Shown piece after piece: positions 19,246-29,500 of a stretch of 64,000 bases of DNA. Below the pieces are notes generated by a model. That model made no database searches and was not told the DNA's origin. It worked only from the letters and a program-made list of their open reading frames with translations. Source of the stretch: Streptomyces sp. S.PB5 (GTDB lineage: Bacteria; Actinomycetota; Actinomycetes; Streptomycetales; Streptomycetaceae). The stretch's first letter is position 1. Every line of letters begins with the position of its first letter. The stretch is from positions 1 through 64,000 of the forward strand of contig NZ_JAQMWP010000024.1 in assembly GCF_030403745.1 (NCBI RefSeq), in the 5' to 3' direction. A program made the translations under genes and the position numbers.

Positions 19246-19839
19246 AGGCCCGGCGGCGCCCAGCCCGCTCGCCTGGTTGACAACCGAACCTCCAGCGGCC
19301 GGAGCCCGCCCTCCCCGCAGGGGAAACGCCCGCGAGCTCCAGCCCTCGTCCTTGCAGCCGGTTTTCGAGTCGGGGCGCACTCCCGCACGCCCCGAGGCCG
19401 CGAGGACGATCCCGCGCGAGGATCCCGCGGAAGGGGAGCCACACGGGTCCTCGCGCCGGCGGCCGTCGTCCATCGCCGACCAAGCGGCGGCCGCCCCTCA
19501 TCACTGTCCCAGTCCTATGCGCGTCGGGGGCCGGATCGCCATCGCTCGTTGGGGATTCCCTCACTGCTCGGCCAGAGCCGACCCGCCGTCACCACACGGC
19601 CGCCACCACAGCAGAGGCCACCACGAGCACGGCCACCGGCACCACCCGCACCATCCACGCTGACAGTCCGCATTCGCCCGGCACAGCATGATCTGCACAT
19701 CCCACGACGTCTGTCGGCGCGGACATCCCGCAAGAACTGAACAACTCGCCACACCGGGCGCAGCCACTGTCCTCCCCATGAAGCCAGTACGCACCCGTCA
19801 GCCCCGCGAAGGTCACCGTAGTCCGGCCTTCTTCCGCCA
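19246..19839. other. Rearranged stretch without a recognisable gene
   Basis: This stretch lies between the decayed transposase and the oxidoreductase remnant. Open frames on both strands have compositions typical of noncoding frames (runs of Arg, Pro, Trp, Cys) and no family resemblance. Confidence 0.4.
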
Positions 19840-20281
19840 TACCCCACTGAGCGGCGGCATCATGGCGGGCCGTCTGCTCAGCGACCTCATCCCAGGGACG
19901 CGAGGTCGAGTGGGGCGGCCTCTACGACCCGCGCCGCATGGCTTCCGTGGTCCGCGAAGGGGCGTCGCTCCTGAAGCATCAGGCCCAGGTGGCCCGGCAC
20001 CTCGTCGGCGACCGGCTGCCGCCCCTGCCGGGGCCCGCACCACAGGACATCGCTCCGGGCGACGGCGCCGTGGTGCGGGAGGGCGGCAGTGCGCCGTTCA
20101 CCGTGACGAGAACGGTCAGCTCCAAGCGGTCTCGGCCCCATGCACCCACCTCGGCTGCGTCGTGGCCTTCAACCGTGCGGAGCGGACGTGGGAATGCCCG
20201 TGCCACGGTTCCCGCTTCGCCCCGGACGGACGGATCCTCCAGGGCCCCGCCGTACGGCCATGGGAGAAGCTCAACCTCTGA
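19840..20281 (+). pseudogene. FAD-dependent oxidoreductase with Rieske domain, 3' remnant
   Basis: The end of a DadA-like FAD oxidoreductase fused to a Rieske [2Fe-2S] domain. GGIMAGRLLSDLI, then GLYDPRRMASVVREGASLL with VARHLVGDRL, then the Rieske ligands CTHLGC and CPCHGSRF are all present but in different frames. Shifts lie near 19900 and 20110. The FAD-binding part is missing, so the gene is dead. Confidence 0.75.
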
Positions 20282-20506
20282 TCGGCTCCGTTGAATGGGG
20301 GTGCTGTCAGCCCGGAGTGCCGAGTGATCTGACGCAGAGAGAAGCTGGCCGTACGTACATACCTCGCCGCCGTGGCGGACAGCAGTTCCGCGCCCCCCGC
20401 CCGCACGAATGCCCAGTCGAACATCGTCCGGGGCGAGGACTGCAAAAGCGCCACCGCAGCAGCGAGGATTCGCCTACGTCTGTTGCCGGCGGGTACTCGC
20501 GAGGGC

Positions 20507-22000
20507 CTACGCGCTCTCCGGGCTGTACGGGCAGGCGGACTCTGCCGTGCGTGCCCCCCTTCCGCCGCGCGCCGCGGACTCGCGGCTGCGGTTCACCGTG
20601 GACACGGTCCCCGCCTTCTCCTCGCGTGAGCGCAGGCGCACCATCACGTCCCGCAGGGGTCGCAGGGAGATGACGGGAGAGCCGTACTGCAACGCCTCCC
20701 CAGGAATGAGGTTGATCTTGAACCGCTGGTTGATCATCGCCACGATGATCCGCAGTTCGAGCAGAGCCATGGAATTGCCGACACACTGCCGCGGCCCCGC
20801 TCCGAACGGGAAGTACGCCATGCGGGGACGCTCCCGCACGGCCTGCGGAGTGAAGCGGTACGGGTCGAAGGCCACCGGGTTGTCCCAGTGGCGCGGGTTG
20901 TGGTGCGAGGCCAGGGGCGAGAGCAGGATCGACGAGCCGGCCTCTATGTCGTAGCCGTCGAGGGCGTCGGGGCCGACTGCGGCACGCGGGAAGATCCAGA
21001 TGGGCGGATACATCCGCAGGCTCTCGTCCACCACCATCTGCGTGTACGTCAGACCGGCCGCTGTGTCGGCGTCAGGCGTGCCGCCGCCCAGCACACCGCT
21101 GACCTCCTCGTCCAACTCGGCTTGCACGTGCGGGTGGTTGGCGATCGACAGCAGCGTCCAGCACAGGGAGACGGCCGTGGTCTCGTGGCCCGCCAGATAG
21201 ATGGTGAGCAGCTCGTCCCGCAGCTGCTGGTCGGTCCACGGCTCGCCGGTGGCCGGGTCCTTGGCCTGCTCCATCAGAGCGATCAGCGGCCCCTCCCCGG
21301 TCCGGGCGTAGTTCTTCCGGACGTCTGCGACCACCTTGTCGAAGACCTGGTGGATGTGGGCGATCTTGCGCTGACGGGCGGTGGGCAGCCAGGACGGAAG
21401 CATCTCGGACGGCGTGCCCCGGCGGAACATGACCTCCACCACATCGTCGACGATCTGCTTCAGTACAGGCGCCGCGGGCTTGATGTCGTAGGCGAACAAC
21501 GAGCGGCTGAGCGTGACCAGCGTGAGCCGCAGCATCTCGGTCATCAGGTCCACGGGCTCGTCCCGCGCGGCCTTGGCCTCCCACTCGTCCAGCATCTCGT
21601 TGGTGGCCCCGACGATGTTGGGGACGATGTCGCTGACCGCGTTCTTGAGGAACACCGGCTGCACCGCCCGGCGGTGCCCGCGCCAGAACTCTCCGTCCGT
21701 GGTGAGCAGGCCCTTTCCCATGACCACGCCGAACTGCTCGTACAGCGGCCCGCGGACGTAGTTGGCGTTGTTCTCCACCAGCACCCTGCGCACCGCGTCA
21801 GGGCCGGTCACCTGATGGGCCGTCATCGGTCCGAGTCGCATGCGGACCATCTCTCCGTAGTCGCGCTGGAGGCCGAGCAGGAACTCGGCGGTGTTGCGGC
21901 GCCAGGGGCCGAGGCTGCCCAGGAGCGGAGAGCCCTTGGGGCCGGGGGCGGCAGCGGCAGGAGTGGCTGTGGGCGTTGTGGCGGCTTTGGTGGTGTTCAT
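20507..22000 (-). CDS. Cytochrome P450 (497 aa)
   Basis: A haem-thiolate monooxygenase, probably hydroxylating or epoxidising the cluster product. Seen are the oxygen-activation helix AGHETTAVSL, the ExxR helix ESLRMYPP, and the haem-binding FPFGAGPRQCVGNS with Cys406 as iron ligand. At about 500 residues it is longer than typical bacterial P450s (about 400) and resembles the CYP4/CYP102-like class. The roughly 35 C-terminal residues are low-complexity and outside the fold. No ferredoxin or reductase gene is next to it. Its ATG overlaps the SDR stop by 4 bases (ATGA), so the two are translationally coupled. Confidence 0.92.
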   Translation of the reverse strand: MNTTKAATTPTATPAAAAPGPKGSPLLGSLGPWRRNTAEFLLGLQRDYGEMVRMRLGPMTAHQVTGPDAVRRVLVENNANYVRGPLYEQFGVVMGKGLLTTDGEFWRGHRRAVQPVFLKNAVSDIVPNIVGATNEMLDEWEAKAARDEPVDLMTEMLRLTLVTLSRSLFAYDIKPAAPVLKQIVDDVVEVMFRRGTPSEMLPSWLPTARQRKIAHIHQVFDKVVADVRKNYARTGEGPLIALMEQAKDPATGEPWTDQQLRDELLTIYLAGHETTAVSLCWTLLSIANHPHVQAELDEEVSGVLGGGTPDADTAAGLTYTQMVVDESLRMYPPIWIFPRAAVGPDALDGYDIEAGSSILLSPLASHHNPRHWDNPVAFDPYRFTPQAVRERPRMAYFPFGAGPRQCVGNSMALLELRIIVAMINQRFKINLIPGEALQYGSPVISLRPLRDVMVRLRSREEKAGTVSTVNRSRESAARGGRGARTAESACPYSPESA

Positions 22001-22950
22001 CGCGGGTCCTTGCCTGGTGCGGTGGTGCAGGTGAGAGGTGCTGTCCGTCGGCCCGCCGGCTTCGCGCCGGCCGGGGTGGGCTGCCCGGCGCGCTTGTGCG
22101 GCACCGGGAACACACGCCGCACGAAGAGGTGGTCGAAGACCGCGTCCGGGGCCAGCCGTCGCAGCGCGATGGTGCTCCGGGCGAGGAAACCGACGGTGTA
22201 GCGGGCGCGGGGGCGCTGCCTGAGGACGGCGCGTTCCACGACGCGGGCCACGTCGTCGGCGTGGACGGTGAAGGTGCCTGCGAGGGTGCGACGGCTCCCG
22301 GTGTAGATCGCGTCGAAGTATTCGGCGGTGCGTTCGCGGAACTCGTCGTAGACCTCGCTGACGGACGGGAGGTTGTCCACGTATGTGGCGCCGAAGTTGG
22401 TGGTGCGGACGGGGCCGGGCTCGATGAGTACGACCCTGACGCCGAAGGCGGCCGTCTCCAGCCGGAGTGCGTCGCTGAGCGCCTCGACGGCGTGCTTGGA
22501 CGCCTGGTAGAAGCCCCCGCCGGGGGCCGCGTAGCGGCCGAAGATCGACGAGATGTTGACGACGGTGCCGGTGCCCGCGGCCCGCATGCCGGGGAGGACC
22601 AGCTGGGTCAGGCGGGCCAGTCCGAAGACGTTGGTCTCGAACTGCCGCCGCATGCCGGCCAGTCCGATCTCCTCCACGGCACCGGAGGCGGCGAACCCGG
22701 CGCTGTTGACGAGCGTGCCGACCGAGCCGTGTTCCGCTTCGACGGCATCGACGGCCGCGCGCATGCTGTCCTCGTCGGTGACATCCAGCCGCAGTGTGCG
22801 GATGCCTTCGGCCTCCAGTCCGGCGAGTGTCTCCGGCCTGCGCGCGGTGGCGTACACGAGCATGCCGGCTCGGTGCATCCGCAGGGCGCAGGCCCGTCCT
22901 ATGCCGGACGAACAGCCGGTGATCAGTACGGGGTTCGGTCGGGTGTTCAC
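21997..22950 (-). CDS. Short-chain dehydrogenase/reductase (317 aa)
   Basis: A classical SDR, NAD(P)-dependent alcohol/ketone oxidoreductase. It has the Rossmann motif TGCSSGIG (about 11-18), the NSAG-type segment, catalytic Ser in NISSIFG and YQASK, and a C-terminal extension typical of oxidoreductases acting on lipophilic substrates. The GTG at 22950 is preceded by GAGGGAGA. It is first in a two-gene unit with the P450 and divergent from a SnoaL-like gene, sharing a 75-bp promoter region. A role in oxidising or reducing the synthase product is inferred from context. Confidence 0.88.
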   Translation of the reverse strand: MNTRPNPVLITGCSSGIGRACALRMHRAGMLVYATARRPETLAGLEAEGIRTLRLDVTDEDSMRAAVDAVEAEHGSVGTLVNSAGFAASGAVEEIGLAGMRRQFETNVFGLARLTQLVLPGMRAAGTGTVVNISSIFGRYAAPGGGFYQASKHAVEALSDALRLETAAFGVRVVLIEPGPVRTTNFGATYVDNLPSVSEVYDEFRERTAEYFDAIYTGSRRTLAGTFTVHADDVARVVERAVLRQRPRARYTVGFLARSTIALRRLAPDAVFDHLFVRRVFPVPHKRAGQPTPAGAKPAGRRTAPLTCTTAPGKDPR

Positions 22951-23025
22951 GATCTCCCTCTTCTCTCGGCTTCTCTCGGCCGGATCGGGCCGTTTGGGAC
23001 GGGGCCCCCCGGAAAGGAGCCGTAT

Positions 23026-23505
23026 ATGTATCACCGAATCGTGGCCGCGAAGCTGCGCAACGCGTTTTCCGACATCAATTCCGGCAACTGGCAGTCCATG
23101 GTGGACACACTCGCACCCGAATTCACCTACGTCTTCTACGGCGAGCATGCACTGTCCGGTGAGCGGCATACCGTCGAATCCATGAGCCTGTGGTGGCAGC
23201 GGGTCTTCCGGCTCATTCCCGAGGCCGAATTCGAGCCGCAGGAAATCATCATTTCCGGTGGTCCCTGGCTGACCAAGGTCGCCACGCGCGTACGGATCGG
23301 TGGGCCGCTGCCGGACGGCACCCGCTACGACAACGTGATGACCCAGTTCATGTATCTCAAGTGGGGGCGCATCACCGAGATCCACACATTGGAGGACACC
23401 GTCGTCCTTCAGCGGGCGCTCGACCGGATCGCCGCCTCCGGCAACGCCGAAGCCCACGCCGAGCCCATCACGGACGAGACCGCGCGGGCGGCCCGCCCCG
23501 GATGA
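23026..23505 (+). CDS. SnoaL-like (NTF2 fold) protein, 159 aa
   Basis: An NTF2-like cone-fold protein of the SnoaL_2 type (AAKLRNAFSDINSGNWQSMV start, then FTYVFYGEHALSGERHT). Members act as polyketide cyclases, isomerases, hydratases or binding proteins; the exact reaction cannot be read from sequence. The ATG at 23026 has AAAGGAG six bases upstream. It is the only rightward gene in the cluster, divergent from SDR-P450. Confidence 0.8.
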   Translation: MYHRIVAAKLRNAFSDINSGNWQSMVDTLAPEFTYVFYGEHALSGERHTVESMSLWWQRVFRLIPEAEFEPQEIIISGGPWLTKVATRVRIGGPLPDGTRYDNVMTQFMYLKWGRITEIHTLEDTVVLQRALDRIAASGNAEAHAEPITDETARAARPG

Positions 23506-23525
23506 CATCCCGGTCACCGGCGTCC

Positions 23526-23554
23526 GGCATCGGCACCTCCGAGGTGCCGGTGCC
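23526..23554. terminator. Bidirectional hairpin between convergent genes
   Basis: GGCATCGGCACCT pairs with AGGTGCCGGTGCC around a short loop, in the 58-bp gap between the two convergent SnoaL-like genes. It is well placed to end both transcripts. Confidence 0.65.
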
Positions 23555-23563
23555 GACGCGCGT

Positions 23564-23983
23564 TCAGCCGAAGGCGCCCAGTTGCTTCGCGAGGTCGAAC
23601 GCGTCCAGGGAGAACCAGCTCTCCACGATCACTCCGTCCCGGAATTCATCGATGACGATTCCGGGGATGGCGAACTCCCGGCCAATGGCCGGAATCCCCT
23701 CGTAGGGCTCTCCCGTGTGGGTTCCCCTTGCGGTGAACCGGCTGACGACCTTTTCACCCTCCAGGATCCAGTCGTCCACCGTCACCTGAAGGTCGGGGAA
23801 GGAGGCGCGCTGGATCCGCACCCATTCCTTGAGGTGCTCCACGCCCTCCTCGCGGTTCGGAGCCGTCCCGTGGCTGATGTGGTCGGCGGCGGCACCCTCA
23901 TAGATGACGTCGAGATTTCCCTTGTTGAGGCACTCCTCGTAGTAACGTTCCAGAACGGCCTTGTTCTTCAGGGTGTTCGGCAT
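23564..23983 (-). CDS. SnoaL-like ester-cyclase family protein (139 aa)
   Basis: An NTF2-fold protein of the SnoaL ester-cyclase group: KAVLERYYEECLNKGNLDVI start, then DHISHGTAPNREEGVEHLKEW with FPDLQVTVDDW. Some members close rings by intramolecular aldol condensation, others are only binding proteins. The ATG at 23983 follows GCGGAGC. It is the last gene of the long leftward synthase operon, 66 bp after the KR-DH gene, so it is probably co-made with the synthase. Confidence 0.82.
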   Translation of the reverse strand: MPNTLKNKAVLERYYEECLNKGNLDVIYEGAAADHISHGTAPNREEGVEHLKEWVRIQRASFPDLQVTVDDWILEGEKVVSRFTARGTHTGEPYEGIPAIGREFAIPGIVIDEFRDGVIVESWFSLDAFDLAKQLGAFG

Positions 23984-24049
23984 GCTCTCTGCTCCGCTTC
24001 TCTGTGTGATGTTGGTTTCTCTGTGAGATGTCGGCAATTGGCCAACATG

Positions 24050-26518
24050 TCAATCGCTTGCGACAGGGCCTTCAAAACCTGTCAGCGTCATGACGCGAGC
24101 GCCCGAGGACGCGCTCGACACCTTCCATGTGCCGAGCAGGGGGTCCCCTTCGATGACGGAATTCCCGTCCTCCTCGGCGTGGAGCGTGACGCGTCCGACG
24201 GTCAGCGGGTCGACCGAGACCGAGAGTCCTGTCCCCTGCTGCGCGCACAGCCGCACCACGTTCTCCAGAGCGGACACGGGGAGGATGGTGCGTGGCACGG
24301 CGGGTGTCGCCCACAGATCGTTGGACGCGCTGGGGCGTACCTCGCCGGCCCATCGACCGTCCGCGGCGCGAGTCCACTGCGCGCGGGGCACCAGTGACGA
24401 ACGCCAGCGCAACACAGGAAGCCCTGAGCGCCACGTCGTCATCCGGGTGACACCGCTGCGGGGAGGAGCGGGTGAGCGCGTGTCCCCGGGCGTGTACACG
24501 ATGCGTGCCTTCGCCTCCGGGCCCTGACCGCCGTCACCGGGCCGCCGGAAGCGGACCTCGACTGTCCAGGAACGTCCGTCGTGGACACCCCTGAGCTCGC
24601 GTTCCCAGAAGGTCGTGGGGCCGTCGAGCCTCAACAGGTCCAGGGGGATGACGATGTCCTCGACGCAGTCGACACTCAGCTCCGGGAAGTCCGGGGGTAC
24701 GACCCACTCCGCGCCCCGAACCGCGTTCTCCAGCAGCAGGCTCACCGGGACCGCCTCGGCGCCGTCCACCAGGAAGTCCGTCAGGACCGGCGCCGTCGCC
24801 CGGTCGAAGTGGACCCGCGACACCAGCCGGGCGTGCGGCTCGTAGGAGATCACCTCGCCGAGGTGGTGGATCTTCGGGTAGACCTCGGCGTATCCGGGCA
24901 GGTCGGGCACGACCGGGTAGCCGGTGGCCTGGCCGGGGTCGATGGCGCCGCCCAGCGGTCCCACGAAGGTGACCTCACCGGCGGTGCCCGCCAGCAACTC
25001 GTCCTGCCACTTGGCGAGACCGTCCGCGACGCCGAGCGGAGCCATGTAGCGCCGCGTCGCCGAGAAGTTCGCGATGAGGCCGATGCGGTCCCAGGTCGGC
25101 CAGGCGAGCGTCATCACCGGGCAGGCCGCCCGGCGATCCGCCCACCGGCCCAGCCGGGCAAGTCCCTCGTTCGCCGCGGCGTATTCCAGCTGGCCGACCA
25201 TGCCGCCCAGCCGCCCGGTGAGAGAGCCCACGTTGCAGAGGAACTTGAGCCTGCTGCCTGCGAGTTCACCGTGTTCGACGAGTTCACCGAGTTCGCCGAG
25301 TTCGCCGAAGAGGTTGAGAAAACCCTCGATCTTCGTCCCTACAGTCCGCAGGACGTCGTCGTCGGTCTTCTTGGGCAGCCTCGCCGCGTTGTCCACGCCC
25401 GCGTTGTGCACGACGCCGGTCAGCGCGCCGCCCTCCCGCTTCAGCAGCGCGCGCACCTGCTCCCGGTCGGTGAAGTCGCACTGGACGTATTCGATGCGCA
25501 GGCCGCGCTTCCGCGCGGTGGTGATGTTGCCTGCCAGCTCCCACAGGCGGCGGGTGCGGGCGATGTCGCGGCGGATCTCGGGCAGCGGGCGTCCTTGGCG
25601 GCTGCCCGACCACAACTGTTTCTCGTACTCCTTCAGTTGCGCCTCGCCCGCGCCCCACCAGGGTTCGCCCTCGGAGGGGAACGGCTCCCGGCCGGTCACC
25701 AGGATCCGCATGCCGTGCTCCTGCGCGAGGGTGCGGGCCAGCTCCCAGCCGATGCCCCGCCCGCCGCCCGAGATCAGGACGCAGTCGTCGGCGCCCAGTC
25801 GCAGGGCGGGAGGACCGACGGGGCGCGCGACGGGAGACAGCGTGAGGCGTCGTCCGTCGCGGTGGCCGACCTCGATCTCGCCCGGCCGGCCCAGCTCGCT
25901 CGCGACGATGCCGGGCAGTTCCGCCACGGCGGAGAGCGCGATGTCGACGACCCGGGCATTGCAGTTGGGCAACTCCCGGTGCAGTGTCTTCGCCAGTCCG
26001 GCCCAGATGCCCCCCAGCGGCTGCGCCAGGTCGTCGTCCGGATGGTGGCCCATCCCGCCGCCGAGATAAGTCACGGCCAGGTAGAACAGCCGCCGCGCGG
26101 AGGTCTCCGCGGCCCAGTCCTCGTACTGCTCGCGCAGCGCGGCCACGGTGCGCAGCAGGGGTTCGCGCCACACCTCCACCAGGTCAGTGGTGGCGTGCGC
26201 GGCACCACCCACGGTGAGGTCGACGATCGCGTCCACCGCACCGTCGCCCGCGGCCGGCGCGGCCGTGGCGGGCGTGCACAGGCGCACGCACGCCCCGTGC
26301 GAGGTCAGTTCGCGTTCGACCCCCTCGGCGCTCGCGTCGTCGCCGGCGAGCAGCAGCACCCGCATCCCTGCCAGACGGGGCGTCACCCCGGTGCGGGGCG
26401 TCACAGTGGCGGGCTGCCACACCATCCGGGTCGTCGGCTGCACCGACGGGTCGGCGCTCGCCTCCCCGATGCGGGCGGACACGACGGCCGGCGGCGATTC
26501 CTGCGGGGACGGCAGCAT
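24050..26518 (-). CDS. Ketoreductase-dehydratase-like synthase subunit (822 aa)
   Basis: A trans-acting reductive subunit. Residues about 50-230 form a structural KR half. The catalytic Rossmann half starts at ISGGGRGIG, with catalytic Ser432 in NVGSLTG, Tyr446 and Asn450 (YAAAN), so the KR looks active. Residues about 560-822 form a double-hotdog DH-like domain. Its HxxxGxxxxP motif reads FLVDGAEAVP, with the catalytic His replaced by Phe582, so dehydration there is doubtful. The segment LFGELGELGELVEHGEL is encoded by 9-bp tandem repeats. The ATG at 26518 follows AGGAAGGA and is preferred over an in-frame ATG at 26578 that would overlap the preceding gene. It is co-operonic with the main synthase. 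Confidence 0.85.
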   Translation of the reverse strand: MLPSPQESPPAVVSARIGEASADPSVQPTTRMVWQPATVTPRTGVTPRLAGMRVLLLAGDDASAEGVERELTSHGACVRLCTPATAAPAAGDGAVDAIVDLTVGGAAHATTDLVEVWREPLLRTVAALREQYEDWAAETSARRLFYLAVTYLGGGMGHHPDDDLAQPLGGIWAGLAKTLHRELPNCNARVVDIALSAVAELPGIVASELGRPGEIEVGHRDGRRLTLSPVARPVGPPALRLGADDCVLISGGGRGIGWELARTLAQEHGMRILVTGREPFPSEGEPWWGAGEAQLKEYEKQLWSGSRQGRPLPEIRRDIARTRRLWELAGNITTARKRGLRIEYVQCDFTDREQVRALLKREGGALTGVVHNAGVDNAARLPKKTDDDVLRTVGTKIEGFLNLFGELGELGELVEHGELAGSRLKFLCNVGSLTGRLGGMVGQLEYAAANEGLARLGRWADRRAACPVMTLAWPTWDRIGLIANFSATRRYMAPLGVADGLAKWQDELLAGTAGEVTFVGPLGGAIDPGQATGYPVVPDLPGYAEVYPKIHHLGEVISYEPHARLVSRVHFDRATAPVLTDFLVDGAEAVPVSLLLENAVRGAEWVVPPDFPELSVDCVEDIVIPLDLLRLDGPTTFWERELRGVHDGRSWTVEVRFRRPGDGGQGPEAKARIVYTPGDTRSPAPPRSGVTRMTTWRSGLPVLRWRSSLVPRAQWTRAADGRWAGEVRPSASNDLWATPAVPRTILPVSALENVVRLCAQQGTGLSVSVDPLTVGRVTLHAEEDGNSVIEGDPLLGTWKVSSASSGARVMTLTGFEGPVASD

Positions 26519-26546
26519 GATGCGCGTTCCTTCCTGGTCGCGCCGG

Positions 26547-29500
26547 TCAGGCACCTTGGGCGAGGACGGCTCGGTCACCGGCGGGGACGGCTTCGCCCGT
26601 CCGGGCGTCGACGTAGCCGATCAGGGCAGCCCGGAGGTCCTTCATCTGCAGGACCATCCGGCCGTCGGGACGGGCCGCCACGAAGCGGTTCTCCACCCGG
26701 TCGGCGGACAGGCCGAATCCAGGAGGTGTGGCGTACAGGTCGATGCGGCTACCACCGGTCGACAGGGTGTGGTCGTTCGCCTCCTCGTAGAGGTCGATAC
26801 GACGGATCGACAGCGGTGCGGCGACCGGCACCAGCCGGCCGTCCACCAGGTCAAGCACTCCGACCCTGGCCAGACCGTCCAGCAGCACGCACGGGACGGT
26901 GAACCGCTGCCACACCGGGTCGCCCGAGGGAAGCGAGAGGTCGTAGCGTCCCCGCTTGCCCCGGGGATGGATGCCGGTGCCGGTCGTCGACACGAACGGT
27001 CCACTCAGCCGGACCGGCGATCCCGGCTGGTGGTACGGATCAGGGACAGGGGTGTCGTCCGCGCTGTCCCACGGATCCCATCGGGGGGCGTCAGCGAACG
27101 TGTCCGCCAGAAGCACACGGGCCGCGAAGTGCAGCCTGTCCTTGACCAGTACGACGCCACTCGGCGCCACCACGTCCTCGCAGACCTGGACTTGTACGAC
27201 CGTCAGGTCCCCTTCGTCCTCGACGATCTCCGCCTTGATGCGCTTCGGTGCCGGGACGTCGCGGTACACCCGCAGGAAGTGCTCGAACCTCAGATCCTCG
27301 AAGGCGACCACGTGCCGGCCCGGCACCAGATGGCGGGCCGCCTCCGCCGCCAGTTCGGTCACGAAGGTGCCGGGCAACGTCGGTTCGCCGCGCACGGTGT
27401 GGTGATCCAGATAGGCGTCGGTCCGCAGGTCGAAGGGGCACTCGAACTCCGCCGACCGGCCGTCCGAGTACACCACACGGCGCAGGAAGAAGCCGTCAGG
27501 CCCTTCCGCCCGGTCGGTTCGGCCGGCTCGGGACCCTGCGGTGTCACGCGTCAGATAGCCGGGGTAGAACTTCTCCACCGTGGCCTCCTCCGCGTCACCC
27601 AGGTGCACGACGGAGGGCCGCCGGACAGGGGCGTGCAGCTCCTGCACGAAGTGGTGAACGCCCTCGGGCACCGGCATGCTGCTGTACGAGCCGGCCCGTT
27701 CGTAGTACGCCGTCGTCAGTTCGCCGGCGCCCATGCCGACGCTCGACCACAGCGTCCATCCGATGGTGACCTCCGAGTGGTCCGAGGTGGCCGCCGCGTG
27801 GGTGGACGCGCTGCCCAGGAAGTCGTTGGCGGCGGCGTAGTCCGCTTCACCGAGCTGACCGAAGTAGCCCAGCAGCGAACCGAAGTTGCACCACAGACGC
27901 GGCGGGGCGTCGCGCAGCGCGTGCTTCAGGTTCAGATACGACTGCACCTTCAGGTCCCGGATCGAGGTGAACTCCGCGAAGTCCTTGTCGCGGATGAGGG
28001 CCGAACGCTGCAGCCCCGCGGCGTTGATGAGCAGGTCGATCCGCCCCTGCTCCCGCAGGACCTGGCCGAGTGCCTTCTCCACCTCGGCGCCGTCGCGCAT
28101 GTCGCAGGTCCGGTAGGTGACCCGCTCCGCACCACTGTGCGCCGCCATCTGACGCAGATTCCTGCGGGACTCGCGCGCGTTGAGCATCCGGTCGAACTCC
28201 TTGGTGATGCTCGCGACGTTCCTGCCCTCGCGTTTGGCGAGTTCGGCGGAGATGTACGCGGCCCTGCCGGCGGCGAACTCCTCGTCGGTTCCGGCGAAGA
28301 CGGAGGGCGGATAGGCGTCGAGTGCGTTGCTGCCGAGGACGTGGATGTGTGATCCGAACTCCCTGGCGAGCGACTTGACCACCTCGGCGGTGATCCCCCT
28401 GGTACCGCCGGCCACGACGACCACGGAGTCCCGGTCCAGCGCGGCCGGCGTCGCCTCGTCCAGCGTGACCGGCTCATCCCGCAGCCGCCAGGTGCTGCGC
28501 ACACCGCCGATTTCCGCGACCACGGGAAAGTTGCGATCGGCACGGCTCTCCTCCTCAACGCTCCGTACCGCTGCCTCCACATCGCCGCCGGAGGTGAGGA
28601 ACGCAAGGCTGCCGCCTGCGGACAGTTCCAGGCCGGCGCTCTTCAACAGGCCGGTGAAGAGACCGGAGAAGGGGTGCGGTGTGCCGTCGGACACGGCGCC
28701 GAGCAGGAGCATCGTCAGGGCCGAACCGGGCAGGGCCAGGTCGTCGTAGGCGCACTGAACGGCCAGATACGCCGCGTCGTTCAGGGTCAGCAGCGATGAG
28801 GTGGTGCCCGGTACGTAGGCCTGGTCCGGCGGCATGGCGCGGCTGAGGTCGCTCAGCACCCGTAGCTGGGTGAGCGGCCTCCCCACGCCCGACAGTACTT
28901 CGCGGACCGTCTCCGGAGTGACCCGCGGCAGGTGGTGCCAGCCGGGGCGCGAGACGTCGAACGGGGTGGTGGACAGGACCGTGAGCGTGGAATCCGGGCC
29001 CGCCACCCGGGCCAGCAGGGCCGGGGCGTCGGTGACGACGACGGCGCCGTCCGGCAGAAACGGTGCCGGCTCGCGGACCGGGTGCGCAGGAGCGGCTTCC
29101 AGCACCGGTGTCCGGCGCCGGACGCGCAGCGGCTCGCCGGCTTCGGTGTGGTCCGTCGAACGGAAGCTCTCGCGAAGCGTTCCGGTCGCCTCGGCGGCCT
29201 TGGCGCCCCCGGTGGACCCGGCGGACCCGGCGGACCCCGCGGCCCCGGTGGACCCGGCGGACCCGGCGCCCCCGGCTCGCCCGCTCTGCTCGGGGCCGTT
29301 CCGCACCGAGGCGTCGTCCATGACGCCGGGGATGGTCAGCCTGAGCCCCGCCCCCGCCGCGTTTGAGTTCCCGGCGCCGGTGACCGTCGCCCTCCCCGCC
29401 GGCCCGTGCAGGGCCCTGAGGACGGCCAGCCCTCCGGCCGCGCCCAGGTAGCGGGCGTTCTCCGGTGCGTTGGCCCCGCACAGCACGGTTTCGGGCTCGG

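Noticed and set aside
19515..19847. Leftward gene of about 110 codons
   Set aside because: Long Gly/Arg/Trp runs and overlap with pseudogene debris; no homology recognised.
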